From positions 103,420 to 167,419 of the forward strand of contig JAFXVX010000003.1 of NCBI GenBank assembly GCA_017534745.1: a stretch of DNA of 64,000 nucleotides. Reading direction: 5' to 3'. A program made the translations under genes and the position numbers. The notes under the pieces are model-generated. The model was not told the origin of the DNA. It did no database searches and saw nothing but the letters and a program-made list of their open reading frames with translations. The stretch is from Bacteroidales bacterium. GTDB taxonomy: Bacteria > Bacteroidota > Bacteroidia > Bacteroidales > UBA932. Of this stretch, positions 36,901-43,725 are shown piece by piece; the stretch's first letter is position 1; each line of letters opens with the position of its first letter.

Positions 36901-36974
36901 AAAAAGGCGGCGACACCGACATCGCCGACTCCCTCACCACCAACCTCGAAAAACTCATCTCCCTCCTGGAATAG
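33900..36974 (+). CDS. DUF2723-family membrane protein, probable glycosyltransferase-C-like
   Basis: The 1024-residue protein has about 10-12 membrane segments in its first 620 residues, then a large soluble part with helical repeats near the end (ALMDAGEKEKALRILDLCQERIKE). The conserved first periplasmic loop reads TASFWDCGEFIASSYKLEVGHPPGNP, with Asp37 and Glu40 as likely catalytic or binding acids. DUF2723 proteins are related to protein O-mannosyltransferases and TMEM260, so a role in glycosylating exported proteins is inferred. It overlaps the EnvC-like gene (ATGA) and closes a four-protein run with the TPR gene. Confidence 0.87.
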   Translation: MNNKKFTLWNRISALAVLLVSTVTYLLTIEPTASFWDCGEFIASSYKLEVGHPPGNPVFQLFARFFTMFADADHAAVAVNAMSGILSALTIFFLYLTIVFFTKRLIRPSGENGEYSLSEAIAIFGSGIVGSLAYCFSDTFWFSAVEGEVYAMSSLFTALVFWAMTKWYENADEPHANRWIVLIALLMGLSIGVHLLNLLTIPAFVFMYYYRKKEDGKYTFWQLVGIFMVGVVIEGALVFLFIPYLPKIAALIDRIFVNGFHLPYNSGAAFFMLLLLGLCFWGLYSSLKKNKVFLNTFLLCLTSLIIGFSLFSIVIIRSAVKTPTNEYQPDNPYTLVRYLSREQYGSVPLLYGQYFDAPYDLKLGTYWAPLDGKYVKAESPADAKYRSEGKMLFPRMWSSADPRYIDFYETYTSGKGRRIPGAEHRKPTMGANLRYFFDYQLGWMYWRYFMWNFAGRQNEIHSPNPGELFYGNWESGIGPLDRMRLGDQSDAPDCLKENKGKNHYFLLPLLLGILGLVFQFDKDKRGSWIVFLMFFMTGIAIVLYLNQPPYQVRERDYAYAGSFYMFSIWIGFAVAALYSWITEASKGKYDKAIAVAVSALCLGVPVLMAEENWDDHDRSNRRTAVEMARNYLNSAGPQGILITHGDNDTFPLWYAQEVEGVRTDVRIVNTSLLGTDWHIDQMLYAVNESKPLPLTVPHKQYLYGTNEYIFITGDNGKPTPISHVMDVFKDPSYKVELTSGRKVDFLCARKIVIPVDKENCLRYGIVPECFADEIPEEITISISDGKNYLTKPELFMLDLLSNYKWDRQINLLNMGGDIEIGIKDYLLYDGFSYRFVPLKNKVTSTAPGKVDANELYRKMTETYSWDALSRDDWFVDYQNLYTFLGVLSQRAIHVSTAQALMDAGEKEKALRILDLCQERIKESNFPLESICLGFTSNDYMVIRMVSDYYKLGEPEKAAELGLKMGEQLLRSAKFYLEFYDYASSDFELVGQYIYYLADELEKGGDTDIADSLTTNLEKLISLLE

Positions 36975-36986
36975 TTAGTTGACGCT

Positions 36987-37166
36987 ATGGCACAGAAAGC
37001 AATGACAATTCGCTTGGATCAAGACCTCAAGGTGCAGTTCGATGCACTTTGCAAAGGCAGGGTTGCCTTTGATGAGATCCGCTCAAAAGTGGAGAGCGGC
37101 GAGATCCCCAGCCTTACCTCGGAAGAAATCAACGAGGAGATCAGGCTGTCACGTGAGGGTAAATAA
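36987..37166 (+). CDS. Short RelB/DinJ-like antitoxin, probably an internally deleted remnant
   Basis: The 59-residue frame reads MAQKAMTIRLDQDLKVQFDALC, the typical start of RelB/DinJ antitoxins, then goes directly to GRVAFDEIRSKVESGEIP and a Glu-rich tail ending SREGK. The stretch that usually lies between, with the second helix of the ribbon-helix-helix fold, appears to be missing. No toxin gene follows; the next bases are a strong hairpin. It is either a decaying antitoxin or a solitary repressor. It lies 12 nt after the DUF2723 stop and marks the left edge of the AT-rich patch. Confidence 0.6.
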   Translation: MAQKAMTIRLDQDLKVQFDALCKGRVAFDEIRSKVESGEIPSLTSEEINEEIRLSREGK

Positions 37167-37186
37167 TGTAGCTGGGGGGCAATAAT

Positions 37187-37230
37187 AATAAATATTAGCC
37201 GCGTCGATATGGGCGCGGCTAATATTTATT
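37187..37230. terminator. Bidirectional terminator hairpin
   Basis: A perfect 17-bp stem pairs 37187-37203 with 37214-37230 around a 10-nt loop. The GC-rich top GCCGCG is flanked by AT-rich legs, so both strands end in a T-rich tail (plus strand TATTTATTG). It lies between the antitoxin-like gene on the plus strand and the convergent 37281 gene and can end both transcripts. Confidence 0.8.
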
Positions 37231-37280
37231 GCTAATACTTACGATGAAACAGGAGATTTTTTTAAAAATAAGTTTAGAAA

Positions 37281-38054
37281 TTATAACGTTACTTCATTCC
37301 GTGATTGCTTTTGCCCTTCGGAGGCCACATTGTTAACTTGGATCTTTTTCTCTGCTCGATCGATATACGGGTTAATGCGCCATATAGCCCTTATCCCCCA
37401 TCGGCTCCTTACCGACCCAATGTACTTTATGAAAGTATCATATTTGGCCATTACGGCGTCTAGCTCCTCTTGTGTTTCTACTCGCTTCAACTCTTCTTTA
37501 ATACTATCCTCCAAAACGTCCGAATATTTTTCCTGCTGCTCGTCAGGGAAAGTTTTAATTTTACCGTTGTTGAAAAGAGCGAGGACTTCATCTACAGCTG
37601 ATCCAGTTCCGAGTTTTTCAACCTTGCCATTTGCATATACGATTTCCTTTATAAAATTTCGGGGCATAGTATATGTTATGTCTTTTTCATGTTCTTTACA
37701 GTATTCGACTGAATCTTCAGACAATCGGATAACCTTTCCCTTTAAAGTGTTACCATCAGAGAAAACAATTGTGTCGAACTTCTCCGAGTTCTTTTCATTA
37801 CAAACTTCTACTCGACCACTCCTAAAGACAATTTTTTGCAATTTATCCTTACTAATGACTGTTAAGAAGTCCTCTCCAAGGTAATTACACTCTATTGCCT
37901 CGCTCGAATTTCGTACAATGGTCACCACCTCGACTTTGCCGCTAAGATAAAACAGAGAATCTACTCTTACCTGCGCGCTAACATCATTTGGGCATGAACA
38001 AACTGAAAGTATAAGAATCCACCAAAAAATGGTTGAGAAAAAAAACTGTTTCAT
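37281..38054 (-). CDS. Secreted protein of unknown function with two repeat-like segments
   Basis: I do not recognise a family. The 257-residue product has a signal peptide (MKQFFFSTIFWWILILSVC). Two similar stretches of about 50 residues follow: one around SGKVEVVTIVRNSSEAIECNY...KIVFRSGRVEV, the other around KGKVIRLSEDSVEYCKEHEKD...EIVYANGKVEKL. This resembles tandem small beta domains. A charged helical C-terminus (LEDSIKEELKRVETQEELDA) follows. Base composition is clearly more AT-rich than the surrounding genome. It lies 50 nt downstream of the protease gene on the same strand and is probably co-transcribed, so it may be a partner of the protease. Confidence 0.75.
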   Translation of the reverse strand: MKQFFFSTIFWWILILSVCSCPNDVSAQVRVDSLFYLSGKVEVVTIVRNSSEAIECNYLGEDFLTVISKDKLQKIVFRSGRVEVCNEKNSEKFDTIVFSDGNTLKGKVIRLSEDSVEYCKEHEKDITYTMPRNFIKEIVYANGKVEKLGTGSAVDEVLALFNNGKIKTFPDEQQEKYSDVLEDSIKEELKRVETQEELDAVMAKYDTFIKYIGSVRSRWGIRAIWRINPYIDRAEKKIQVNNVASEGQKQSRNEVTL

Positions 38055-38104
38055 TTTTAATTACGCTAATACATATACGTATCTACAATACAAGGCCGAT
38101 ATGG

Positions 38105-39661
38105 TTAACGGGTTGACTTAATAAATACAACACACTGGGAGAGTGTTTTAATTTGTGAAGGAAGATCAGATGACTTAAGGGACGTATCTGAAGGAATATC
38201 TATCTTAATAGGAGCAGACTCTATAAGGTTATATAGATAAGAGCTCTTTATGGCGTAGCCGACATTTTGCCCACCTTTAAGGCCGGCATTAGTGATTCCT
38301 ATCAGGTTGCCATGCTTATCAAATAATGGTCCTCCACTACTTCCTGGTTGAATTGGAGCAGATATTTGATATGTAACTATATCGCCCTGGTATCCCGTTT
38401 TAGAACTGATTAGCCCGTCGGTTACTTTTACCTCTTCGCCCATATAATCGGCAATTGGGAAGCCCATGGTGAAAACAGATGTCCCAGTATCAACAATACG
38501 ATTGGAAAGATTGTATGGTATCGGAGAAATCCCTTTGAAATCCTTATCTTCTATCTGAAGAAGAGCTAGATCGTTCGTTTTATCCGTGGCGAGAACTTTT
38601 GCCGTAAGAGATAGTACCTCTCGTCCATTTTTAACTGAAATCTCTATTTTGGATGCGTTTTCAATGACGTGATAATTTGTAACGCATATTTTAGGCGCGA
38701 TGAAAATACCACTTCCACTAACGGAGCCACTTGACTGGACATTCCCTTTAGATTGATCGGTTGTGGCCCCTGTTTTTAATTCACTATCTCCGGTTAAGTT
38801 GATATCTTTTGCTGGGAAAAGCTTAAGAAAATCTGACGTTACATTGTCATTTTCCTCATAAATCATCATATGTCCTTCAGAGAACTTAAGGTAGAAATCA
38901 GGATTATCCACCTTATTTTCCATATACCACGACAATGCCTTATAAAGATTAGGGATAGCCGTTGCTACAAACGATCCTTTGAGATCACCCTCCTTCCAGA
39001 CCGCTTTGTTAGATCCTTTCAGATAGATGATATCATATTGATAATCATTCTTTTTGATTGCCAATGTGTGCTTATTTTCGCCCCACCACTTCCTGTCTTT
39101 GGTCCCGTTGAAATAATATATGCCCTCAATACTCGTTATTGGATTTTCCGCCCAATAGTTTCTAAGTGAGATCTCATCCCAACTGGTATGCTCGACCATA
39201 TCTGGATTGTTGGGGACCATCATATCCTCCCATGAAAAAGAATGTGGGGCAACTAAGGATACCCTATCAGTACCAGCTGGAATTCTAGGGAAATAAACAA
39301 GAATATGTATTATTTTTCCTTTGTTGCCATCACCATATTGCCAAGTCTTGTCCAGTGGATAATCGGATCCATTGATTCGTAATGCAACGGGAGATTGATA
39401 CCCAAACTGCCCCTGAAGATACCAGTCGCTTGAAATTCTTATTGCTCCTTCTTTTGAATTTAGAATTTCAATCTCAATAAATACTCCAGTGTAATAGTCG
39501 TTAGATGCGATTGCATCCATCCTTACCACAAAAGTTTTGTAGTTTTTAAAATACTGTGAGTAGTCTACAGAAGTGGCCGGGCGTGATAAATCTCTTGATT
39601 GAGCATACGATAGAACAAAACAAAAGATAGTGGCAATACCCGCAAAAAACTTTTTCATCAT
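38105..39661 (-). CDS. Secreted trypsin-like serine protease (S1C/DegP-like) with a unique N-terminal region
   Basis: The 518-residue protein has a signal peptide ending near LSYAQ. About 290 residues follow with no family I recognise, including WGENKHTLAIKKNDYQYDIIYL, a fold-like segment. From about residue 310 there is a trypsin-like protease domain. The triad is visible: His in CVTNYHVIEN, Asp in KTNDLALLQI and Ser in IQPGSSGGPLF. There is no PDZ domain. The gene is AT-rich (about 40% GC by eye) against GC-rich neighbours, indicating transfer. Two ATGs at 39661 and 39658 are adjacent. It has a very long leader carrying an inverted-repeat structure. Confidence 0.88.
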   Translation of the reverse strand: MMKKFFAGIATIFCFVLSYAQSRDLSRPATSVDYSQYFKNYKTFVVRMDAIASNDYYTGVFIEIEILNSKEGAIRISSDWYLQGQFGYQSPVALRINGSDYPLDKTWQYGDGNKGKIIHILVYFPRIPAGTDRVSLVAPHSFSWEDMMVPNNPDMVEHTSWDEISLRNYWAENPITSIEGIYYFNGTKDRKWWGENKHTLAIKKNDYQYDIIYLKGSNKAVWKEGDLKGSFVATAIPNLYKALSWYMENKVDNPDFYLKFSEGHMMIYEENDNVTSDFLKLFPAKDINLTGDSELKTGATTDQSKGNVQSSGSVSGSGIFIAPKICVTNYHVIENASKIEISVKNGREVLSLTAKVLATDKTNDLALLQIEDKDFKGISPIPYNLSNRIVDTGTSVFTMGFPIADYMGEEVKVTDGLISSKTGYQGDIVTYQISAPIQPGSSGGPLFDKHGNLIGITNAGLKGGQNVGYAIKSSYLYNLIESAPIKIDIPSDTSLKSSDLPSQIKTLSQCVVFIKSTR

Positions 39662-39730
39662 TACCTATGCAAAGCCCGCCCATGCTCCTCTGGCGGATAT
39701 ACATAAAAAGTGTGGAGCAATTTGCTTATC

Positions 39731-39878
39731 TGTTCTGGGGTTCTGGACAACCTTGCATCAAATAAACAATACCCCACACCGGTATGGAGAAGTGCTGAAA
39801 TCGCACTAAACACCAATACAGTGTGATGAGCGTATTGCTCTTCCTTGATGCAGTTGAAATTGTCCAGATTTCAGAACA
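39731..39878. repeat. Pair of diverged inverted-repeat units in the protease leader
   Basis: Two units of about 60 bp face each other. Matching blocks in order from the outside are TGTTCTG (39731-39737) with CAGAACA (39872-39878), TCTGGACAA (39742-39750) with TTGTCCAGA (39860-39868), TGCATCAA (39754-39761) with TTGATGCA (39845-39852), and CAATAC (39767-39772) with GTATTG (39832-39837). Each unit also closes its own hairpin, CAATAC with GTATGG (39782-39787) on the left and CCAATAC (39813-39819) with GTATTG on the right. A further hairpin AGTGC/GCACT is in the centre. I see no open frame here. Confidence 0.7.
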
Positions 39879-39934
39879 AGGATGAAGCGAAAACACTTTC
39901 ATCTAAATATGTTATGCCGGTTTCCCGACACTTG

Positions 39935-39942
39935 CAAATATA
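39935..39942 (-). promoter_or_regulatory. -7 promoter box of the protease gene, long leader
   Basis: The minus strand reads TATATTTG, an exact TAnnTTTG match. Its G is 274 nt before the protease start, so the transcript would carry a leader of about 270 nt containing the inverted-repeat pair. A nearer promoter cannot be excluded. Confidence 0.4.
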
Positions 39943-40237
39943 GAAAATGATTTCTTGATTTGGAAGGTGATTTGAGAGAATTTAAGGCACTTTTTGTTCA
40001 ACCTTCTGCACCCCCGGGAACAGCATGCTGCCATAGAGTGCGGTAGAACGGGGGGCGCTGCGCCTTAGCGGGGGTTGTGATCCCGGCGAAGGAACGGGAT
40101 GATGCCCCTGAGACCCGTGTAGTGGGGGTGGGTGCGCCCGTGGGTGCAAGCTCCGGAGAAGGGAATATATTACAGGTGACGGGCGAAGTCCATGCGCTCG
40201 TGGAGGATGCGGTCAACCCTTTCAGTAGATTCTGTAA
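39943..40237. other. Gene-free stretch, AT-rich on the left and GC-rich on the right
   Basis: No gene that I trust lies here. From 39943 to about 40000 the composition matches the AT-rich patch. From about 40010 it switches to strongly GC-rich with G-runs. A minus-strand frame covers 39998-40216, but its composition (Ser, Thr, Pro and Ala) is not protein-like. Short decayed frames on the minus strand read PHYTGLRGIIPFLRRDHNPR before a stop, and TERVDRILHERMDFARHL before a stop; these may be remnants of lost genes. Confidence 0.5.
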
Positions 40238-41326
40238 TCAGACATTGTTTTGATCTGCTGCGCCAATCTCCCTGAGATGTGACTCGAAATCAAAATTGTC
40301 CACATATCCACTGGACTCTCCTTCATCAATGGCGGCACGGAGGGCGGCAATCTTCTGTTCGTTTTCTTCCAGCCGCCTGGAAGCGGGAATAGTCCAGTGG
40401 ATGAGGGTGCCGCGGGATTCCATGCCGCGGAAGAAGGTCATCTGGCGCTTGGCGAACTGGTGGATGGCGGTGGAGAGGAGGGTGAACATCGTGTCGTAGT
40501 CGATGACGCCGAGGACGTGCTGGGTGACGAATTTGTATTCAAGGCCGTAATTGATGAGGCTTTCCGGGCGTACGCCGCTCTCCAGCAGGCCTTTTACCTC
40601 TTCTATAAGTCCGCCCTCGAGGCGCTCGCGGAGGCGACTGTCGATACGGGCGTTCCTTTCCTCAACGGTTACTAATGTCCCGATGAAATAGGCGTTCTTT
40701 GCCCTGTAGGAAGTCTTCTCGACAGGGTGTTCCGCTTCGTAGAAGGCGATTTCGAGGGCGCGGATGAGGCGGCGCTTCGAAAGAAGCGTCTCGCGGTCGG
40801 CGTCCCGCCGCTCGAGAAGGGCCTCACGGAGTTCCTCGATGTCCTCCATCTCGAGTTCGGCGCGGAGCTCCGGGTTCGGCGGCACGGAGGAGAGTTCATA
40901 GGCCGAGGTCACGGCCTGGATGTAGAGCCCCGTCCCTCCGCAGACGACCGGGAGGGCGCCGCGGGTGGTCATCTCACTGAATACTTTCTCAAAATCAGCC
41001 TGGTAGCTGTAGAGGTCATAGCGCTCGCCTGCGTCGGCGATGTCTATCATGTGGTAGGGGATCTCGCCGTATTCGTCGAGGTCCTTGCCGGTGCCGATAT
41101 CCATCCCGCGATAGACCTGGCGGGAGTCGGCGGAGATGATCTCCGCGACTGCTTCCCCAGCGAGGGCGTTGAACTGCCGGCAGAGGTCAACCGCGTAGCG
41201 GGTCTTGCCGGAAGCGGTCGGGCCGAGGACTACGACGAGCTCGATCTCGCCGGCTTTCCACTGGCGGAAGACAGCTTCTACGTCGATTATTTCAGGCTCG
41301 GGGAGCGGTGCGGGATTACATTTCAT
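40238..41326 (-). CDS. miaA: tRNA dimethylallyltransferase
   Basis: MiaA transfers a dimethylallyl group to A37 of tRNAs that read codons starting with U. The 362-residue protein has the P-loop GPTASGKT (about residues 35-42), ISADSRQVYRGMDIGTGKD and GGTGLYIQAVTSAYEL, and the later tRNA-binding part NYGLEYKFVTQHVLG. It carries about 30 extra residues before the P-loop strand and a C-terminal extension compared with E. coli MiaA. It is the last gene of the trxA-to-miaA run and begins 15 nt after trmB. No terminator is obvious downstream. Confidence 0.94.
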   Translation of the reverse strand: MKCNPAPLPEPEIIDVEAVFRQWKAGEIELVVVLGPTASGKTRYAVDLCRQFNALAGEAVAEIISADSRQVYRGMDIGTGKDLDEYGEIPYHMIDIADAGERYDLYSYQADFEKVFSEMTTRGALPVVCGGTGLYIQAVTSAYELSSVPPNPELRAELEMEDIEELREALLERRDADRETLLSKRRLIRALEIAFYEAEHPVEKTSYRAKNAYFIGTLVTVEERNARIDSRLRERLEGGLIEEVKGLLESGVRPESLINYGLEYKFVTQHVLGVIDYDTMFTLLSTAIHQFAKRQMTFFRGMESRGTLIHWTIPASRRLEENEQKIAALRAAIDEGESSGYVDNFDFESHLREIGAADQNNV

Positions 41327-41341
41327 GGGATGGCGAGGGGT

Positions 41342-42166
41342 TTATGGCTTCTTATGTGGCGCGTGGGAGAAGGAACGGCGGCCGCCCTCGGCCTCCTTCC
41401 AGAATTTTTCATCGAAGTCAGGCTCGACTGGCTCTGAGGAAGGGGTGAAGGCGATATACGTAATGGGGTACCCCTCTGCGAGAAACATCGTCTCGTAGAA
41501 GGTCTGTACTGCGGTTACGACCTCCGGAAGGGTGCCGAAAGGCTGGTCTGCCGGCGGGGCGCCGGCAGGCAGTCCTTTGTCGTAAATATCGGCCGAACAG
41601 GCGATTACCGGATACCCGGAAGCCTTCACGACGGCCTTGGTGTACTCGTGGAGGAAGCGGCTGTCGGTCTTGAGGTGGATTGTGCCGCCTGGGGCGAGGA
41701 ACTTACGGTAACGGCGGATGAAGCCCGGGGAGGAGAGCCTTCCGGAAGGGCTTTTGAGCTGCGGGTCGGAGAAGGTGAGCCAAATCTCCGAGACTTCGCC
41801 GGGGGCGAAGAAGGCCTCGAGGAACTCTACCCTGGTCCTCAGGAAGGCTGCATTCGTGACGGCATTCTCGGTCACATATTTGGCACCTTTCCAGAGGCGG
41901 GCGCCCTTGATGTCCACGCCGATGAAATTCTTCTCCGGGAAGCGACCGGAGAGGGCGACGGTGTAATCACCTTTACCGCAGCCGAGCTCGAGTACTATGG
42001 GATTGGAATTGCCGAAAACGTCGGCGTTCCAGCGGCCCTTGAGGGCGTGGTCGCGCAGGTGAAGCCCCGGCTCGCCGGTGCGAAGCAACACCTCCGCAGA
42101 GGAGGGCTGCTTGAGGCAGGCGAACGTCTCGTTCTCCGCGAATTTCCTGAGCTTATCGTGACCCAT
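41342..42166 (-). CDS. trmB: tRNA (guanine(46)-N7)-methyltransferase
   Basis: TrmB methylates G46 in the variable loop of tRNAs using SAM. The 274-residue protein has SAM motif I as VLELGCGKGDYT, the block FIGVDIKGARLWKGAKY and the family signature EIWLTFSDPQLKSPSGRLSSPGFIRRYRKFLAPGG. An N-terminal extension of about 55 residues precedes the methyltransferase core. Its start lies inside the end of gldH (14-bp overlap), and miaA, another tRNA-modification gene, follows. Confidence 0.95.
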   Translation of the reverse strand: MGHDKLRKFAENETFACLKQPSSAEVLLRTGEPGLHLRDHALKGRWNADVFGNSNPIVLELGCGKGDYTVALSGRFPEKNFIGVDIKGARLWKGAKYVTENAVTNAAFLRTRVEFLEAFFAPGEVSEIWLTFSDPQLKSPSGRLSSPGFIRRYRKFLAPGGTIHLKTDSRFLHEYTKAVVKASGYPVIACSADIYDKGLPAGAPPADQPFGTLPEVVTAVQTFYETMFLAEGYPITYIAFTPSSEPVEPDFDEKFWKEAEGGRRSFSHAPHKKP

Positions 42167-42584
42167 GATTTTTAATAGCTATCCCGAGGCCGCGGAGGCC
42201 GCGGACGGTCACGCTGTCGTGGGGGGTGACGACGATGGTCCACTCGCCGGAGCGCGGCGGCGTCACACTGCTCCTGTAGAGGATAGACGATTCGGAAGAG
42301 TAGAAGGAACTCTTCGATTCGAGGGGTAGATAGACTGTCTCGACAAGGGTGTCGGCCGCGGGCGATATCCATTCGACGTCAAGTGGCAACTCGGCGACCT
42401 TCGACCTTCTCGAAGGCGCTCCGTCGCGGCGGGTGTAGAAGTAGAAGTCGCTGACAGTCAGGCTGTCAAGCCGGACCGAAAAGGTCCAGGGACCATTCCC
42501 CTTCGCGAACTGCTCCTGGCCCTTGGGGGCCGAGCATAAGACGAAGAGCACGGCAATGAGTATGACCGGACTAATTCTCCGCAT
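42153..42584 (-). CDS. gldH: GldH-like lipoprotein
   Basis: The 143-residue product starts MRRISPVILIAVLFVLCSA and has a lipoprotein-like or cleavable signal. The rest is beta-rich with DTLVETVYLPLESKSSFY and a closing SGEWTIVVTPHDS...LRGLGIAIK, which matches the layout of GldH, a gliding-motility-associated lipoprotein. GldH homologs are widespread in non-gliding Bacteroidales next to ricT and holB, as here, and that neighbourhood is the main support. The start at 42584 overlaps the ricT end by 14 bp. Similarity in sequence is weak, so the name rests largely on context. Confidence 0.65.
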   Translation of the reverse strand: MRRISPVILIAVLFVLCSAPKGQEQFAKGNGPWTFSVRLDSLTVSDFYFYTRRDGAPSRRSKVAELPLDVEWISPAADTLVETVYLPLESKSSFYSSESSILYRSSVTPPRSGEWTIVVTPHDSVTVRGLRGLGIAIKNHGSR

Positions 42585-43722
42585 TGGAGTTTCTCCTCTT
42601 GTGGCGTTTTTTACGGCGGCCACGCTTGATCTCGTCAAAACGGGTGATACTGTCGTCGCCGACGGCCGTCACGAACTCCGGCGCCGAAGGCACCGTGTCG
42701 GGGATCAGCGATTCGGGCTTTTCGCCGTCGCGGTTCATCTCGATGATCTCCTTAACCTCCTCGGCGGAGAGGGGATACATATTTGTCATGGAACCCTTCT
42801 CGTAGGAGAAATACATAGTCTCCCGGAGGATATCTGTCTTGACGAGCCATGCCTGGCCGTCCTCGAACTCGAGCGGCTCGGTGACACGGGGGATCCGCGA
42901 ACGGGCGTCGTTGTAGCTCTCGACCTCGTAGTTGAGGCAGCACTTGAGTTTGCCGCACTGGCCGGCGAGCTTCTGCGGGTTTAGGGAGAGATCCTGGATA
43001 CGGGCGGCGCCTGTCGTGATGGACTTGAAGGAGGTGATGTAGTTGGCACAGCAGAGCTCGCGGCCGCAGACGCCGAGGCCTCCGATGAGGCCGGCCTCCT
43101 GCCGCGCGCCTATCTGCTTCATTTCCACTCTGATGTGGAACTCCTCGGCGAAGTCCTTGATGAGCTGGCGGAAATCGACGCGGCCGTCGGCGATGTAGTA
43201 GAATATCGCCTTGGTCCCGTCGCCCTGAAACTCGACGTCGCCGATCTTCATCTCGAGGCCGAGGTCCGCCGCGAGCTCGCGGGCGCGGATCATCGTCTCC
43301 TGCTCGCGCGCGATGGCTTCCTGCCAGCGGCCGATGTCGAAGGGACGCGCCTTGCGGTAGATGCGTCGGAGCTCTTCTGTGTCCGGATCCACTCCCTTCG
43401 CCTTCATCTGGCGAAGGATGAGCGGGCCCTCGAGGGTCACGATACCGAGGTCGTGGCCGTTCTGAGCCTCCACGATGACTATGTCGCCGGTCTTGATGCT
43501 CTGGCCGGAGGTGTTGCGGTAGAAGCCCTTGCGGGTGTTCTTGAAGCGGACTTCGAAGATGTCGCGGCACTGCTCGCTCGGGATACCCTTGAGGTAGTCA
43601 TAGACCTCGAGCTTGCAGCATCCCTGGCGGTAGGTGCACTCAGGCACCCCGTCGGGTCCGTCCACCACCGTGCAGCCTCTGAAACAGTCAAACTTTATAT
43701 TTTCGTTGTCGGTTGTTTCCAT
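42571..43722 (-). CDS. ricT: RicT/YaaT-type PSP1 domain protein
   Basis: The 383-residue protein has a PSP1 C-terminal domain and the cysteine pattern of RicT (YaaT): CGRELCCANYI and GQCGKLKCCLNYE, plus an N-terminal CTYRQGCCKLEVYDYL. In Bacillus RicT works with RicA and RicF, binds Fe-S clusters and aids RNase Y-dependent RNA processing. In Bacteroidetes its partner set is unknown. The N-terminal and basic C-terminal (RGRRKKRHKRRNSN) extensions go beyond the core. It begins 3 nt after holB and overlaps gldH by 14 bp. Confidence 0.92.
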   Translation of the reverse strand: METTDNENIKFDCFRGCTVVDGPDGVPECTYRQGCCKLEVYDYLKGIPSEQCRDIFEVRFKNTRKGFYRNTSGQSIKTGDIVIVEAQNGHDLGIVTLEGPLILRQMKAKGVDPDTEELRRIYRKARPFDIGRWQEAIAREQETMIRARELAADLGLEMKIGDVEFQGDGTKAIFYYIADGRVDFRQLIKDFAEEFHIRVEMKQIGARQEAGLIGGLGVCGRELCCANYITSFKSITTGAARIQDLSLNPQKLAGQCGKLKCCLNYEVESYNDARSRIPRVTEPLEFEDGQAWLVKTDILRETMYFSYEKGSMTNMYPLSAEEVKEIIEMNRDGEKPESLIPDTVPSAPEFVTAVGDDSITRFDEIKRGRRKKRHKRRNSNAEN

Positions 43723-43725
43723 TTA

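Noticed and set aside
39731-39878. Integron attC sites or a CRISPR repeat pair in the protease leader
   Set aside because: Termini do not match the attC R'/R'' consensus and there are only two units in inverted order with no spacer series, so neither class fits.
39998-40216. 72-codon minus-strand frame in the gap
   Set aside because: Low-complexity Ser/Thr/Pro composition, no promoter or family; kept only as part of the gene-free stretch.
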